The notes below the pieces were generated by a model. That model saw only the letters and a program-made list of their open reading frames with translations, was not told where the DNA came from and searched no databases. From contig SJOL01009574.1 of assembly GCA_004794785.1 (NCBI GenBank), forward strand, positions 641,868-705,867: DNA of 64,000 nucleotides, written 5' to 3'. This document shows positions 25,230-37,614 of the stretch, piece by piece (position 1 is the first letter of the stretch; every line of letters starts with the position of its first letter). Position numbers and translations under genes: made by a program. Source of the DNA: Opisthorchis felineus (Eukaryota; Platyhelminthes; Trematoda; Opisthorchiida; Opisthorchiidae).

Positions 25230-25650
25230 AACCTCCTTGATGTGAATATACTTGAACTCTATGCACTCATTTGCAAACCAACTTGATTTTTCGGGAGACT
25301 CACCTGGAACCCAGCTGAATCTCTCGTTTATGATGTTTTTAAGCAACTGAATGTGATGCACGGGGTCGGTTCATGTTTCATTTGGTACGCTATTCGAGAT
25401 GTCGCTTAAAAAACATCATAAACGAGAGATTTAGCTGGGGTCCAGGTGAGTCTCCCATCAAAACCAAATTGATATGCGAATGAGTGTAGTTCGCTAATTT
25501 CGTTCAATTTGGGTTGAAGTAGAACATGTGCTTGACGGAAATTCGGGGACTGTGCCTACCTGATGAGCCCCAAGAAGGGCGAAACCGGTCGTGGGCTGTC
25601 GAAGAGTTTCCAGCAACCTTATGAGTAGTGTATTAGTCTATACTTGAGCT
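25230..25650. mobile_element. Best-preserved hammerhead element: minus body, plus body, intact plus ribozyme
   Basis: A minus-strand body arm (25256-25342) and a plus-strand body arm (25409-25497) form an inverted repeat of nearly 90 bp around a spacer of about 65 bp. The plus arm leads into the intact ribozyme at 25525-25623 and the tail GAGTAGTGTATTAGTCTATA. The body has a conserved GCAAATGAGTGTA-type word and no open reading frame of note, so this is a non-autonomous or terminal-repeat piece. Hammerheads with palindromic helix III are known from Penelope-like elements and retrozymes; assignment to either is inference, since no reverse transcriptase or GIY-YIG domain is seen. Confidence 0.8.
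25525..25623 (+). ncRNA. Type I hammerhead ribozyme, core intact
   Basis: The motif has CTGATGA (25560-25566), helix II GCCC/GGGC (25567-25570 and 25577-25580) with loop CAAGAA, then GAAA (25581-25584). Helix III is the palindrome ACCGGT with no loop (25584-25589), and the predicted cleavage is after C25590 in GTC. Helix I pairs GCCTAC (25554-25559) with GTGGGC (25591-25596), including one U-G. It continues past a small internal loop as GAC/GTC (25548-25550 with 25598-25600) and TTC/GAA (25542-25544 with 25601-25603). A zero-loop palindromic helix III cannot close in one molecule; this minimal form is known from Penelope-like elements and retrozymes, where it acts as a dimer or in tandem. Activity here is inferred from structure only. 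Confidence 0.82.
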
Positions 25651-28600
25651 CTGTTTCAAAAAAATACTTTATGGTGTGGCGTTGAAACGCTATGGAAGCA
25701 GATGGCGCGTCATACTGTTATGATTGACGCTAGAAACACCAGGATCGATTTTTGGACGGAAGTAGCTCAAATATACAGGAAACCCCAGACCTCTCTATGG
25801 TTTCCTCGAAGATTACTACACTCCACCAGTAAGCCTCGTTGTCGTTTTACGAATAATACACCCTACTTCGACCAACTGTATTCAAGTTTGGCAGCAGTTT
25901 TCATCGGTTGGCGTGATGCAAACGAACGAAGCTAGCAGCCCTAAAATGTACCCACACAACTGTCCTGTGTGCCTCTGTGGATCAGGCGAAATTTGAGTTA
26001 AGGTTTCTTTCTACCTTCTAGGCCCAGTCACACATCGGTTACCGCATCACAACGTTGCATTCTCACGTGATAGTTTGGAATATCGATTAGCGATAGGACT
26101 TCGTCTGGTGCATTGTTTGGGTGAGTCATTCCTGTTCGCATGACTGGGCGAGCCGTAGGTCGACGCTCAGCAGGGTTGCGGCATTCTGATACCATTAGTC
26201 GGTATACTACGGTCTCATTGCATCCTTTTTCTGTCTGATCGGTCTTCAAGTCTTCTTGACCTGCATCATAATAGGTTTCACCTGGCTCGTGTGTAATGAA
26301 AGAATGCTGAGCAACAGAGGTTACCGATTTTCCGCCATGATTCATAAGTGGGCTTCATAGAAATGTTGATAAACTACAACACCTGTCATGCAACGATACG
26401 CTGTCATAAGCATCTGAATATGTTTTAATGGGGCTTATGGAATCAGTATTGTCGGGAGGGCGATGTTGACGACAATAAAGAAGTAATCTTGTAGTAAACT
26501 TGTGATAATTAGTATATTGGCCCTTCTCGGCTCCAGTAGTATGTAACGGCTCATTTTCGAGCCCAAAGTTTACCAGCACAGGATCGCCAATAGTGGACAG
26601 CCTCTTTATGGAGTATGCTCGGGTAATTTTGTCAAAACTGTCTTCTTCTTGTGATGTGAAGAGTGCTCAATGTAGTTAACCGTAGATTATTGTCAATGTG
26701 TCTGATTTTGATCTACGATCGATTAAATTGGGCGACTGGAAATACTCATGGAATAAGAACGGAAGTGGCGAACAAAGCTTGTTAGCTGTGGTTGCTCCTT
26801 TTGGCTAATACACATACTACAGAAATCGCGTGTAAAATTAGACGAATCCACGGGTACATGTGTGCAAAAATGAAGAGGGTGTTGGGCAGGTCCTTGTAAC
26901 AGTCAAAACTGTTGGTCACAACACTGAAAGTGCGAAATATTTGGCGAGACAGAGCTATGTTAGATGCTTGAAATTCAGTGTTCATTAGATTTGAGGAATC
27001 CTAATCTGCAACTTGTCCGCAATGTCAATTTCCCAGAGAGCTTAGCTACAGTCTGTCGAAAAATCATCTGATGCTTCACTCCACGTTGAAACGCAGCTAT
27101 ACCACGGAGTTCTATTCGAGCGCACCTAAGCTTTTTTGAAATGGAGCTACCCTACTAAAGCAATTGCCGCCGTACCTGTCCAGTAAAACAAACTGACATC
27201 TAGCAGCCCATCTGTGATGGCCATGATTTGTCTGTGAATCGTGTAAGTCACGTGACTTGCTTCAGTGCACGCTCCGGGTAGTGCGCCTTTTGACAGGATG
27301 TACACGTACATCCCTGAAATTGAAAAAATACACCGATGTGAATGCATGCATGCTGTTGCGGCTATGTTCGGGTAATGTAAGTAGGAGACGACAGTGTGTG
27401 TGTGTAGGTAACTGCTGCTCCTCGGGCATGACCAGGTGTTGATAGCATGTGACCGGGGCTCCAATCAATCGGTCCACCCGTGTGTTATCTCTGGGCCAGG
27501 GCTTTTTGATTTGGACGAGAACGCCATTGTTAAGACGTGTCGGTGGGTTCTATCCATCACTGTCGACTAAGACTAAAAGTGTGGGTAAGGTAGCCTCAGA
27601 GTGTGGAAAGAAAATCAATCTGGCTGAGCTGACCAAGGTGGGAACAGCTCAGAAATTTTGCAACAATTAGTTTGAGGTGATGGGGCTTTGTATATACATG
27701 TATACGTAAGTAAAACCGAACTACTGATTACCGATACATCGCATAGGGTACAAATATGTTTACCTCGCCATCCCTGTCCAAGGTTTTGTTAACCGACATA
27801 GGTAAACGGACTTCAGAAGGTGAATCCTCTGGTTAGTTTTAGTTCTATAGGAGAAGGCTCCTACCAGCTCACCTCTGGTGCATGATGAGCTCCCTTCTGA
27901 CCTGCAGTTTGTACAGGAATTGGGGAAGGTGGTGGTAAAACAACTGATGCTGTGTATCTGATGAAATTACGACAGTTTTTCATCTACTGTTGGCGGGACA
28001 ATTTTACTTGGGTCGCTCCGCCAACGAAAGCGCACATCCATAAATGTGGCTCGGGAAAGGCGTCAGACCAGACCCAATCAGTTGTTCTGATTCGCCTGTT
28101 ATAGAAGTCTTCTGTCAAGATCCTTTTTGCATTATAACCGAGATTTCCTTCAGTTCCTTTGACGTACACAGGACGACTGGAATGATAAGTAATAGACATT
28201 GTTTTGAGCAGTGCATCAGTTGTGTGGACGTGTTTGAGTTGCTTTTTTAGGTATCTTGTGATGTATAAGTATAGACACACCCACATAGGGAAAAATAATA
28301 TAACTAAGAAAGATGTGGTCGCATATCTCGAAAATTTCAAGCCCATGGTCTTAGCCGGATTGCTAGTCAATGACCATAGTTTATTTTCCCCACGATTGGT
28401 CCTTACATAGATCTGTTTCGCCAGCTTTTCGTCGTCATGATCGGCATTAATTTTCTGCCAGCTAACCAATAGTTTATCGGCGGTTTCACTTAAATTTCCC
28501 AACCCAATTTTTTATCTACCTGTTCTTCGTTCGATCGTCTGATGCCCCTCCTTACCTTCGTCCAAACAGCCCTTACGATGGTCCAAAGTCACATGATTTG

Positions 28601-29232
28601 TCTGTCAGTGTCCACACTATGTAGACAAGCCTTGACAATCGCTAATTAAAGTACGACTCTATCTGTCTGACTTCATACTGGTGTTATGAAGTTCACCATT
28701 TTTAGCCCGCGTATCTTCCTAGCTCTTTCCATGTTGTCGACTTGATGACAAATTCCACTTTAAAGTGCACACACGTAGCCATCGATCTGGGAGAGCAGGG
28801 TAGGTCTAGGGCAAAGGTGCTTGGAAGCCGTGAAATCCAAGTAGCTTAGGTCAACTCGAAAGTTGCCGCACCTCGTTAGCCAGGTCGGTTGCTGTTCACA
28901 TAGGACTAACCCAGTGTGCGCAAAGTCAACGTGATTCACTACGCTCCACTGAAATTCCATGACGGCTGTTTTTCACTGAAGCTCTCCTCGCCAAACGTGA
29001 ACATGCGCGCATTTACTATGGATAATTCATTCATCAATTTATATAAATGGTCGTTTATTTATCCATCGATGATTTCAAGTACTTCATTAGAAGTCTTATT
29101 CATAGCCCATTTTCCCGAAGGTGTTTCCAAGGGGATTGAGAAGTCAGACATACCTCTAAAATAATAGGCCTCTTCAAGTAATTTTACGCCATGGATTTTG
29201 CTTGTCTCCTTGATCTTTTTAAAAAAATAAAT
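25651..29232. other. No recognised gene
   Basis: The longest frame outside the zinc-finger gene (172 codons, minus, 27984-28502) lies here. It contains one hydrophobic stretch but no known domain, and its length is about what chance allows in 64 kb. Confidence 0.45.
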
Positions 29233-29413
29233 CGTTCAGCTGTAGCACCTTTTCGGTGCCTAGCTGCCATGCCACCCGAAGGAAGCACGAGGGCTGGGAT
29301 ACTGCCAGGTTGCCCAAGCCTAGACAGGGGAAGTCGAGAGGCGGAGGTCGGGTTCGAACCACGGACCTTCCGGTCAGTAGATTTGCACTCTAACCACTTG
29401 AGCCATCTCACCC
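29233..29413 (-). mobile_element. tRNA-derived SINE with 11-bp target duplication
   Basis: Full-length minus-strand copy with B box GGTTCGAACCC. CCTTGATCTTT at 29208-29218 is repeated at 29414-29424, and the tail TTTAAAAAAATAAA-like sequence lies beside the first copy. The close match to consensus suggests a recent insertion. Confidence 0.88.
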
Positions 29414-29424
29414 CCTTGATCTTT

Positions 29425-31589
29425 GAACTCTCAGCTTAAAAGACTTCCTGCAAATTCTTAGAAATTCGGCCGAACCGAAAGGGGATGGATCGATAACCTT
29501 CTAAGTAGGTGGCTCATCACGGAAAGGGAAAAGTTGCCCATCTGCCTACTACCATCCGACTCCTATTTAAATGAGCTCATCGGTTTTCACTCCAATCCAC
29601 AAAATCAGTGTGTGAATATCCGTCGTTTTGAGCATCAATTGATCATAATTTAGGTAGAAGACGTGATTAGTGATGATTTGATCTGGCATCTAACGTGTGG
29701 TTTCAATCATTGTGCTTGAGACCACCGAAGCTGAACCCTGCCTATCTTTTACTGAGATTTTTTCTCTACCGTTAGAGTACCCTCAAAATGGAAAGTAGAA
29801 TTTCCTCACCCGGGAACGTCACAAGACAGGACCATTCTTTATATACCTTTCAGGGTCACGTGCATTCGTCAGCGCCTGATTTACGTGTCTCTTCATTTAA
29901 GAGCCTTGTGATATAGTAACATGCATAGTAACATGGAAGCGAGTCTGCCACACCTAGTCATCACAATTGGTGGCACGGCATAGGCAAATGTACTTTCGCC
30001 GACCAGAGGCTGCTACTTTAATTTGATGGGTGTTTCACTGATCACACAAACTATACTGGCCGGAACTTTGTTGCTCAATGTGTAATCGTGCCAAGATGGC
30101 CAAAGGTGAGCAGGCAGACAAAGAGCCCCTCATCACAAGTATTTGTACTACGATGCCGCGTGGAGGTGACTTCTTACCGTCATCTGCTATAGGATGGCGA
30201 AGGTGTTTTCTTCAGGCGATCACCATTCTCATATTTATAGAAGCAGTGATACTGAATTCCCACCGGAAAGGACGGGTTAGGAGAGGTCGGCCCTCGAGAC
30301 TGCACATTCCAATCACCTGCTGGTTGGTCAAAACGACCGGTTCATTACTCAGTGCATTTGAAATACCTTTGAACACCAAGAGTCTAGTACTTCCAAAAGG
30401 TACCTGCTATGTGTAGCTGCGTTGGGAGTCAGACCTCCATGTCTTGCTTTCTGCGCTCTTGGGTTAAACAAGCCTGCTCTCCAAAGCCACCAACGCCAAA
30501 AAAATTTGTAATTAATGTCCGCGCTGTCTGTCGAGAACGTCAACGAAAATCCCTTTCCGATACCACTTTTCCCCTAAAAACACATGCTATTCCCGAACAC
30601 TCGCGCATGACCCTGCTTCCGAGTATCAGATGATCCAGGAGCGGCGCCCAGCTTCCTCAACGATTAGGGTATTTGTTGATTGTGAAAGCTGTAGACGTCC
30701 TATTTGGCCGGATTCCTGGCCGGATCTGTCAGGATCTGTGACCAACGGCCCAAAATAGTTCCGCTATCTCGGCATATGATCCAACAAACTGAAGCGGTGT
30801 TACTGACAAAGGCCCAATTTATAGATAGTTTTCCGGACTGCTCCGGATGTGAACGGAGGCCTCACCGAAACGGAAAGAAGTGATAAACACGAAATCCACC
30901 TCGGCGTCCTACTTGAAGGTGCTCCCAGGAGCGAAAACGGTGGTCGTCTCACACAGCTATCCACAGACCACCATCTGTTTGTCGCAAGCACAAAGTCTCG
31001 GAGCAAACATGGGCTTTTTGGCACTTGGCACCTCCTAACCGTAACAATGGAACACTAATGGGCCACGTAATAGTCAGCTATAAATGGGCATCTTGTGTTC
31101 AAGACTGTCGCTCCTTTTGGAACTCATTGCAGTTCATTTCTTCCTGCATCCAGGAGAAAAAAACATTCAAAAGTGTGACTATACTCACTGCCTGCAAGAT
31201 GCAGCAGCAACTATCTACTCTATGAGTAGTACATTGCGTGAAACTATCTACTCTCTTTCCTATCCTCAAGGAGGGTGGCAGATCTGAATGTGCTACTGCG
31301 GGCATCAACCCAGTTCCAGTAGCATATCATCCTCGCGAGAGACCGAGTCGCAGAGAAATTAAACGGCCTTCCGTCCGAGTCACGATTGTACTGATCATGG
31401 CTTTACATGGCGACAACTCGTTGAACACCGCCACTTGTATGGACGGTCGATAATTGTGGTCTGTGTTGCTTCGTTTGGTTGTACTGCTTTGTACAGATCT
31501 CCGTCCTTTAAAAGTGTTTCAAATACCACCACGTTTTTCGAATCCTTATACTCCAACATCCGTAAGCGCGTGAGTTGAAGTCAACGTGG
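29425..31589. other. No recognised gene
   Basis: Only short frames on both strands around 30078-30633. No reverse transcriptase or transposase motif could be read. Confidence 0.4.
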
Positions 31590-31900
31590 GCTTTAGAGGC
31601 GTTTTCAGTAGTGTTCTGTCAAGAAAATGTACTGCAATACTTTGAATACTGTACCAACTGAAACATGAGGTGGCCTGTGTGCAGCACATCCAGTTGAAGA
31701 GATTCAGTTGAGTCTACCTTCAACATCAAGTTAATTTGTCACTGAATGTGTTTCATCAATTTCGTATAGTCTGGTGTTCAGCCAGAACATGAGGTTAACG
31801 AAGCTCAGAGCTTGTGCCTACTTGATGAGCCCGAGGGAGAGCTAAACCGGGCGTGGGCTGTCGGAAAGTTTTCAGTAACTTTATAAGTAGTGTGGTCCGT
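31590..31900 (+). mobile_element. Hammerhead-bearing repeat, degenerate plus copy
   Basis: Body words ACTGTACCAACTGAAACATG and GCAGCACATCCAGTTGAAG lead into a hammerhead at 31788-31885. The core is TTGATGA with CTAAACC and GGC at the cleavage triplet, so it is inactive. A partial tail of a preceding unit (GTTTTCAGTAGTGT) lies near 31600, suggesting former tandem units. Confidence 0.68.
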
Positions 31901-32582
31901 CGAGAAATTTACAGCATATTTAGACTTATCAATTTGGATGGTATGTCGATGGCTGCGCAAGCGAGTGATTACAAGAAACCAGCTGAGGATGTAAAACTTG
32001 TAAAAAGTCACATTCAAAAGGATAACCGTGTACATGACGACCCGTCGCCCATCTCCGCGCTAGCTTTCTCCCTACAATCCAAAATGACGTCATAGATGGT
32101 CACACTGTATTTTACACTGTCTTGCACCATACGGATGGTCTAGTTCCACATGATTGAGTATCTGAGTGCGAGTTACTCTTAGTTTCGACTAGCCAGAGTA
32201 AAATCAAGTGGGGTTTGGGCATAGTTATGCGAGAATCACGATCATCTACTGATGAGATACTTATAAGGTACCTACCAGGCTTTATAGAAGTTCTGGTATT
32301 ATTGCAAAGGCTTTGTCAATTCGGGGGAGTTAATTGCATGTCACTATGTCAAAACCATTTTTTTCGCATATGGTCCATCCTCTCAATGGTCTCGAGCTCC
32401 AGGTCTTACGGAGGTGATGTGAATTCTCGATCGGAATGTTCGTAGTTTGTCTGATTCTAACAGTTTGATTACTCCGGTTTAGGATTAGCTAATCCGGAAG
32501 TGCATTCAGACATGAGGTCGCATCCTAATGCCACATCACAAATAATTGGTGTCACTTCGATATTGAGGAGTGCGATTCAGCC

Positions 32583-32650
<68 letters not shown>

Positions 32651-35530
32651 TATATATTTTGGACTGATGAAGTTTACAGCGGTTCATCAATGTTGTTTGT
32701 CTTGGTTTGTGGGTTCGAGGCAAAGTTTCTTTAACGTAGCACAACACATAAATATGCAGCAAGCTATTGGAAAATGCTTATCGAGGAGCGATCGACATGC
32801 AGTCCGCCGGTAGATACCACATCTTCGAATGTTTGGAACAAGTACTCGATAGATGAAGAAATATTCTATCTCCTATTACCTGCCGTTCGACTACTGGACG
32901 TTCTAACTTCAGGGCTCAAGGATGTTTTTTTTGCTAATTTAAGCCTGAGGCATGGCTTACAAGAGCTTTTTAGCTGCAGTAAATAATCCATAAAATGGTG
33001 CTCTTATGATACAGCAACACAAGGGGTGATTTGTTGTTTGTAGTCTGTTGATAGCCTCGACTACAAACGATGGGGAGTTAGGTGGTTGGATTGTGCGGTA
33101 CTAGAAGCCTCGTCACGGAATCCCACGAATGGCATAAGTGAGAACACTCGCATACGAAATGGCAGTTCAAACAAGACGGCGTCGTCCGTGCGGATGATTC
33201 CGCTAAATGGATGGAGGGGCATCAATCACTTTGTATGAGGATGATATCTTCTTAATGGGAAAGAATGTTTTGTCTGCTTGCTATCGACGTAAACTGTGGA
33301 TGCACTAATCTAAGTGTTTCACTTCCTATCTCTGTCATTAAAAAATACATCCAGCTCCTGGGCCTTGCTTTTCTGCGTATACGTACGCTGGTTTTCACAC
33401 AAACGGAATACTTTCTTACCTGCTGGAAAGCCTGCTGGTTGCCGTGGTAACCTGCGGACCAAGTTCTTGGACCTCGACTTTTGTCACGGAAAAGTGGGGG
33501 ACACCAGTAGCCATCTGATTGTCCCAGATGTATCCTCGTTTGTCAGTGAACCGACTCTTTGTTTGTACCAGCACAGTAGACGAGGAACCCGCGGAAAATT
33601 ACTATTCGTTTTTTTCACGATACTGCCATTTTCAAGATTTTTTTATAATCCAGCTGATGGACAAAAGATTATAGACGTTCGTTTGTATTCCCGGTTGCTC
33701 TCCCTAGGGTGCAACGGAGGAAAACAATAGGTGGACATATGTAGTGGGCCCAAGCTCTTTTATGGGGATGACGGTGGTGTGTGGAGGGGGGGGGAACACC
33801 TGCCACCAAGACTATTGTGGGTTAACATAAGTTGTTTCCTACTCTACCCATCTTGGGACGTTTAATGCACCACATATTATCATCCGTACCAGCTGTCTCG
33901 CTTTGTCAATTTGTTAGATTAGGCTGCTTTTATCATGTACACCATCTCTTCGGTTGTTTTATGTTCGCCAGTTTTTTTCTCAACCAAACGATTAAACAAC
34001 TGCCTACACAAGATTCCCATTCTCCTGAATGATTGGCGCTTGTTTTGAGTTCTTGAAGAACGCTCTAATGTGCACAGCCACATCAGTGTGGATTTCCGCT
34101 GGATCAGATTTGCGATGAATAGTTGTCCAGCGTGAAGCGGTCACGTGATTGCATCGAGCATGGTTCGGATTGGACGATTAACGCAGACATGACCAACTCA
34201 GAAAAAGGGTCGATTTTTCATGTGGAAGTTCGACTCGAGTGCAAAAGCTGCTGTCTGATAAGCGAATGGAATGCTTGAGTGGACTACAAAGGTATTTCGT
34301 GACTCACAGAAGATACCATCGACGGTGAACCTAAGTATCTGAAGGGGATATTTCACCCGAATGGGTAGCCACCAGACTTTGTAAAGAAATAATTTGTTTC
34401 GGCTGAAGGTGTGGATCTATTCAGTCCTGAATTTGAACGAGCCTACTACACTGTTAAGTCAGTAACCGTTTACAACTGTAACCGAGTCCCAACCTCCAAA
34501 GTCAAATTTCCACTACCCCATCTCCAATATCACTTACCGTTTTAACTTTGGGTGCTCGCCCACTAACTTGGCAAAACTGGGGGGCAATTTCAACTTAAAC
34601 AAGCGGAACACATTTCAATTTGGATGCCGCAACTTAGAAACCAGTTCGTCCTGCCACGTCAGAATACAAATTCTAATCTGGAGACAAGTATACGATCTAT
34701 AATGGCATCATCGACAGCCCGTCATTTAGTTGAAAATGGGCATTGTGTTGATCCGGCAGCTGCATCCCCTATCATGTACAGGATCACGAATGGTAAGGTG
34801 TTATCAGAAGATGGGAACCAGAACTATGTAAACAGAATAAATCAGTCGTATTCCCTTGGTGACTGACATCCAAGGGACATCCATCTTGTCCTGATTTATT
34901 TGATACCGTTATGTAGTATACACCCAAATAGATAGCGAAATACAGTGGAGGTATCGTGCAACAGCTCATTTTTCCGCGCTCCTTTCAAGTTCGTAACAGG
35001 AAAGACGTGTTTCAGGTAACCAGATATGTTGATTTTTTTAGGATGCTTGCATTTGATTGTACAATACAGTCAACTGTATGTGATGGGTTCTCAATCGACC
35101 TGAAAAGAAACAAAATTCGCTTATATTTTTGCGGTTTCCATAAGATATAGGATTGCTGATGATTCGGAGGCACCAGAGATACACAAAAGTACCGGTTACC
35201 GTTCCATTTGCATGGAGTAATCAATGACAAGTGGGGATTAGTGGGCAGTCGACTTTTCCTTAGAGTTGGCCTATCCTCCCAGGAGGTATCACACCAGGTC
35301 GTGGCTGACGAGGAGCACCATTGTGGGCTATCTATGGGGGGTGTACCTCCATCGCAACGCCCTCAGGCTATTACTGTATAATTCATCTTGACCTTCTGCA
35401 ATAGCTGTCAGCTTGGGAGATACGAAACGGTTGTTGAACGGAAGTGCATACAATCTGAGTGCACCGGACGTGATAGCAATTGCCATTAGTTGCCCAGAAT
35501 AGGAGAATGATCTACGGTATGAACAGAAAC
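31901..35530. other. Non-coding with one compound microsatellite
   Basis: Holds the (TC)n(TA)n tract at 32582, a third TGACGTCA at 32085-32092 and a G run near 33786-33794. A 138-codon frame at 33314-33730 has no motif. Confidence 0.45.
32582..32648. repeat. Compound microsatellite (TC)n(TA)n
   Basis: About 26 bp of TC repeats run directly into about 40 bp of TA repeats. Confidence 0.97.
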
Positions 35531-35545
35531 ATAGTAAAACGTTAT

Positions 35546-35728
35546 GGTGGCGAGATGGCTCAAGTGGTTAGAGGGCGAATTTACTGACCGGATGGTCCGT
35601 GGTTCGAACCCGACCTCTGCCTCTCGACTTTTCCTGTCTAGGCTTGGGCAACCTGGCGGTATCTCAGCCCTCGTGCTTCCTTCGGGTGGCATGGCAGCTA
35701 GGCACCGAAAGGGTGTTACAGCTGAGCG
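35546..35728 (+). mobile_element. tRNA-derived SINE with 15-bp target duplication
   Basis: A close-to-consensus copy with head GGCGAGATGGCTCAAGTGGT and B box GGTTCGAACCC, ending TTACAGCTGAGCG. ATAGTAAAACGTTAT at 35531-35545 is repeated exactly at 35729-35743. This is the clearest insertion footprint in the window and defines the element as 183 bp with almost no tail. Confidence 0.92.
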
Positions 35729-36002
35729 ATAGTAAAACGTTATATTAGACCAGGTTTGCATGTGCTCAATCGAACGTAGGCCGGTCTGATACAGGACATC
35801 CACAGCAACCTCCCAAGAAAGGCCTCACTGGGGAAAGTGCATCTAGCCTCTCCGGAGGTGGCCTATCTTCAAGAGGTCACGTGCTAAGTCACAGTGAACG
35901 AAGAACGTTGTTTTTTGACTTCACCTATCCTCACCTTTGTAAGGATGGGCGCTGGCTAAACTCAAATAAGAACGAAGACTGGATGGTTGTGTTACAACTC
36001 AG

Positions 36003-36190
36003 GTTGTAATGGTGGCCGTTGGTCTGTTCAGTGAGCTGGGCAATTTTTTTCCAAAAGTTCCATCACCAGTCGAAGTGACGCCATTAGTATGTCGTCATCG
36101 GAAATGTGTTGAGTTGTAAGTGCGTGGTTGTTGTGCGTGCATAGATTTATGCAGGGTCTACGCACCTATGTCGACCTTGACCGATCATTG
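36003..36190 (+). repeat. Dispersed repeat A, copy 2
   Basis: Same ordered words as the copy at 18105 (GTGAGCTGGGCAATTT, CCATCACCAGTCGAAG, TAAGTGCGTGGTTGTTG, GTCTACGCACCTATGTCGAC). No coding frame or target duplication was identified. Confidence 0.6.
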
Positions 36191-37340
36191 GCCGTTTAGG
36201 TGAGCATTCCTATTGGTGTATTGCTTCACCTCCCTTCTTATTGATGGATGTCCGAGTAGCCTTGAGACTTGACCTCTCCGATCTCCGCGCCCTGACCCTT
36301 GTTCGGGGTCAGTCCCGTTTCTTGGTCCATGGGTCTGATGTCCGAGGCTGACACAGTGTTACCATTGGGTTGGCAGTCCCTCGCTCCACTGTGTCCCGGT
36401 TTTAGAACCGTCAATCCGTATTTCCCCCGGGGAAATCTTTCTACAAATCGTGTTCCACACAAAAATGATGGAAAGCATAAATTTCCACATGTCATTTTAA
36501 GTTGGAACAAAGTACCGTTAGATCTGCCCCTTCCCTCAGTTCCTGAGAGGTTCTTAACATGGGACAATGTCTTACGAAGTAAGCATCCGAAATTTTTTTC
36601 GATTGCTCCGTTCTGCTTCGCCTGGGGACAGTTATTAAAAACCGTGGAGGTGCAATCGGCAAGGTCACACTATTGCTGTGGTTTAGGTTACACACGATGT
36701 GAGTTGCGTTCAGTCACAAACTTGGCATCATCTTTCTTTTTGGTTTGTTTTGAATGAGTAAAACTCGGCTCATTTCTTTTTATCTAGCGAGTGAGATGAG
36801 GCAAGGATCATAGATATACTTCTCAACTACTTATGCGATGGTTCTTCTGTGTGTACCGGAGTAGTACTTTGTAGAAACAAATTGCTTCCTTCCAGTGTGC
36901 GGCATAATTTTGCGAGCATGTGGGACTCATATTGCAAGAAAAATTGAATCACGAAAATGGTTTCCTTAGGGATGTCTTTTGGGTCAGGGTTCCTCATAAT
37001 GAGCGACTGATGTACTCACAAAGTAAAGACTGTGAATTCCCAGAGCACCTTTTCTCTCTTCAAGCTGTTTCTTTGACGGCGGCTTCCTATAAACAAAGGA
37101 AAGCCATTCAGTCAACCAGCCATTCACAGAGGCAGAAAGCATCTCTCTCTAGTTTTCGGAAGGACTAATTGGAAGCATCCCATACCGTAGAACTTGTCTC
37201 CACAACGCCGATGTCCCATCTTGGGGATTCCTGCAGGAGAATCGCATTGAATCGCCCTAGTAGTATCTAATTGATCAGTACACTCTGCTTCGACAGATAA
37301 GTTCATCTGCTCTTGAAAACAACATGAGTGACCAACTTCT
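36191..37340. other. No recognised gene
   Basis: The 152-codon frame 36299-36757 (+) is overlapped by a 109-codon frame on the other strand. Neither has a family signature. Confidence 0.4.
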
Positions 37341-37547
37341 CAAAAATACCGATTGTCCATATTCGCATCACGCTCGTTTGAAACCGCTCTAATAAGAGCG
37401 AAACTCGAGTCCAGTGTTTCCCCGCTTTAGTGCGGACTCACCAGAAGGATTGCGGCAGAACAGGAGGACGACTGTTCAAACGAGAGTGATGTGAATATGA
37501 ACGATACATATCTCGCAGCCCCCACCCCACAACAAAAATACCGATTG
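37341..37547. mobile_element. 177-bp insertion with inverted ends and 15-bp flanking direct repeats
   Basis: CAAAAATACCGATTG occurs at 37341-37355 and 37533-37547. Between them, CATATTCGCATCACGCTCG near 37358 is mirrored by the complement of CGAGAGTGATGTGAATATG near 37480, with 23 of 25 matches over the inverted arms. A second stem CCGCTTTAGTGCGG lies inside. No coding potential. The structure resembles a MITE or small hairpin element, though 15 bp is long for most DNA-transposon target duplications. Confidence 0.55.
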
Positions 37548-37614
37548 CCTTTCTGACTCATTCTACTTTGTGCGTTGTTCTTCACCTACAATGTCAGATT
37601 CATTCTCAGTAAAG

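Noticed and set aside
25140..25230. tRNA-like GGTTAGCGCATTGGTCGC on the minus strand next to the hammerhead element
   Set aside because: No B box at a suitable distance; not repeated elsewhere in the window.
27984..28502. 172-codon frame on the minus strand with a hydrophobic stretch
   Set aside because: No recognisable domain; about one frame of this length is expected by chance in 64 kb at this composition.
36299..36757. 152-codon frame on the plus strand
   Set aside because: No motif, overlapped by an open frame on the other strand, and close to repeat copies.
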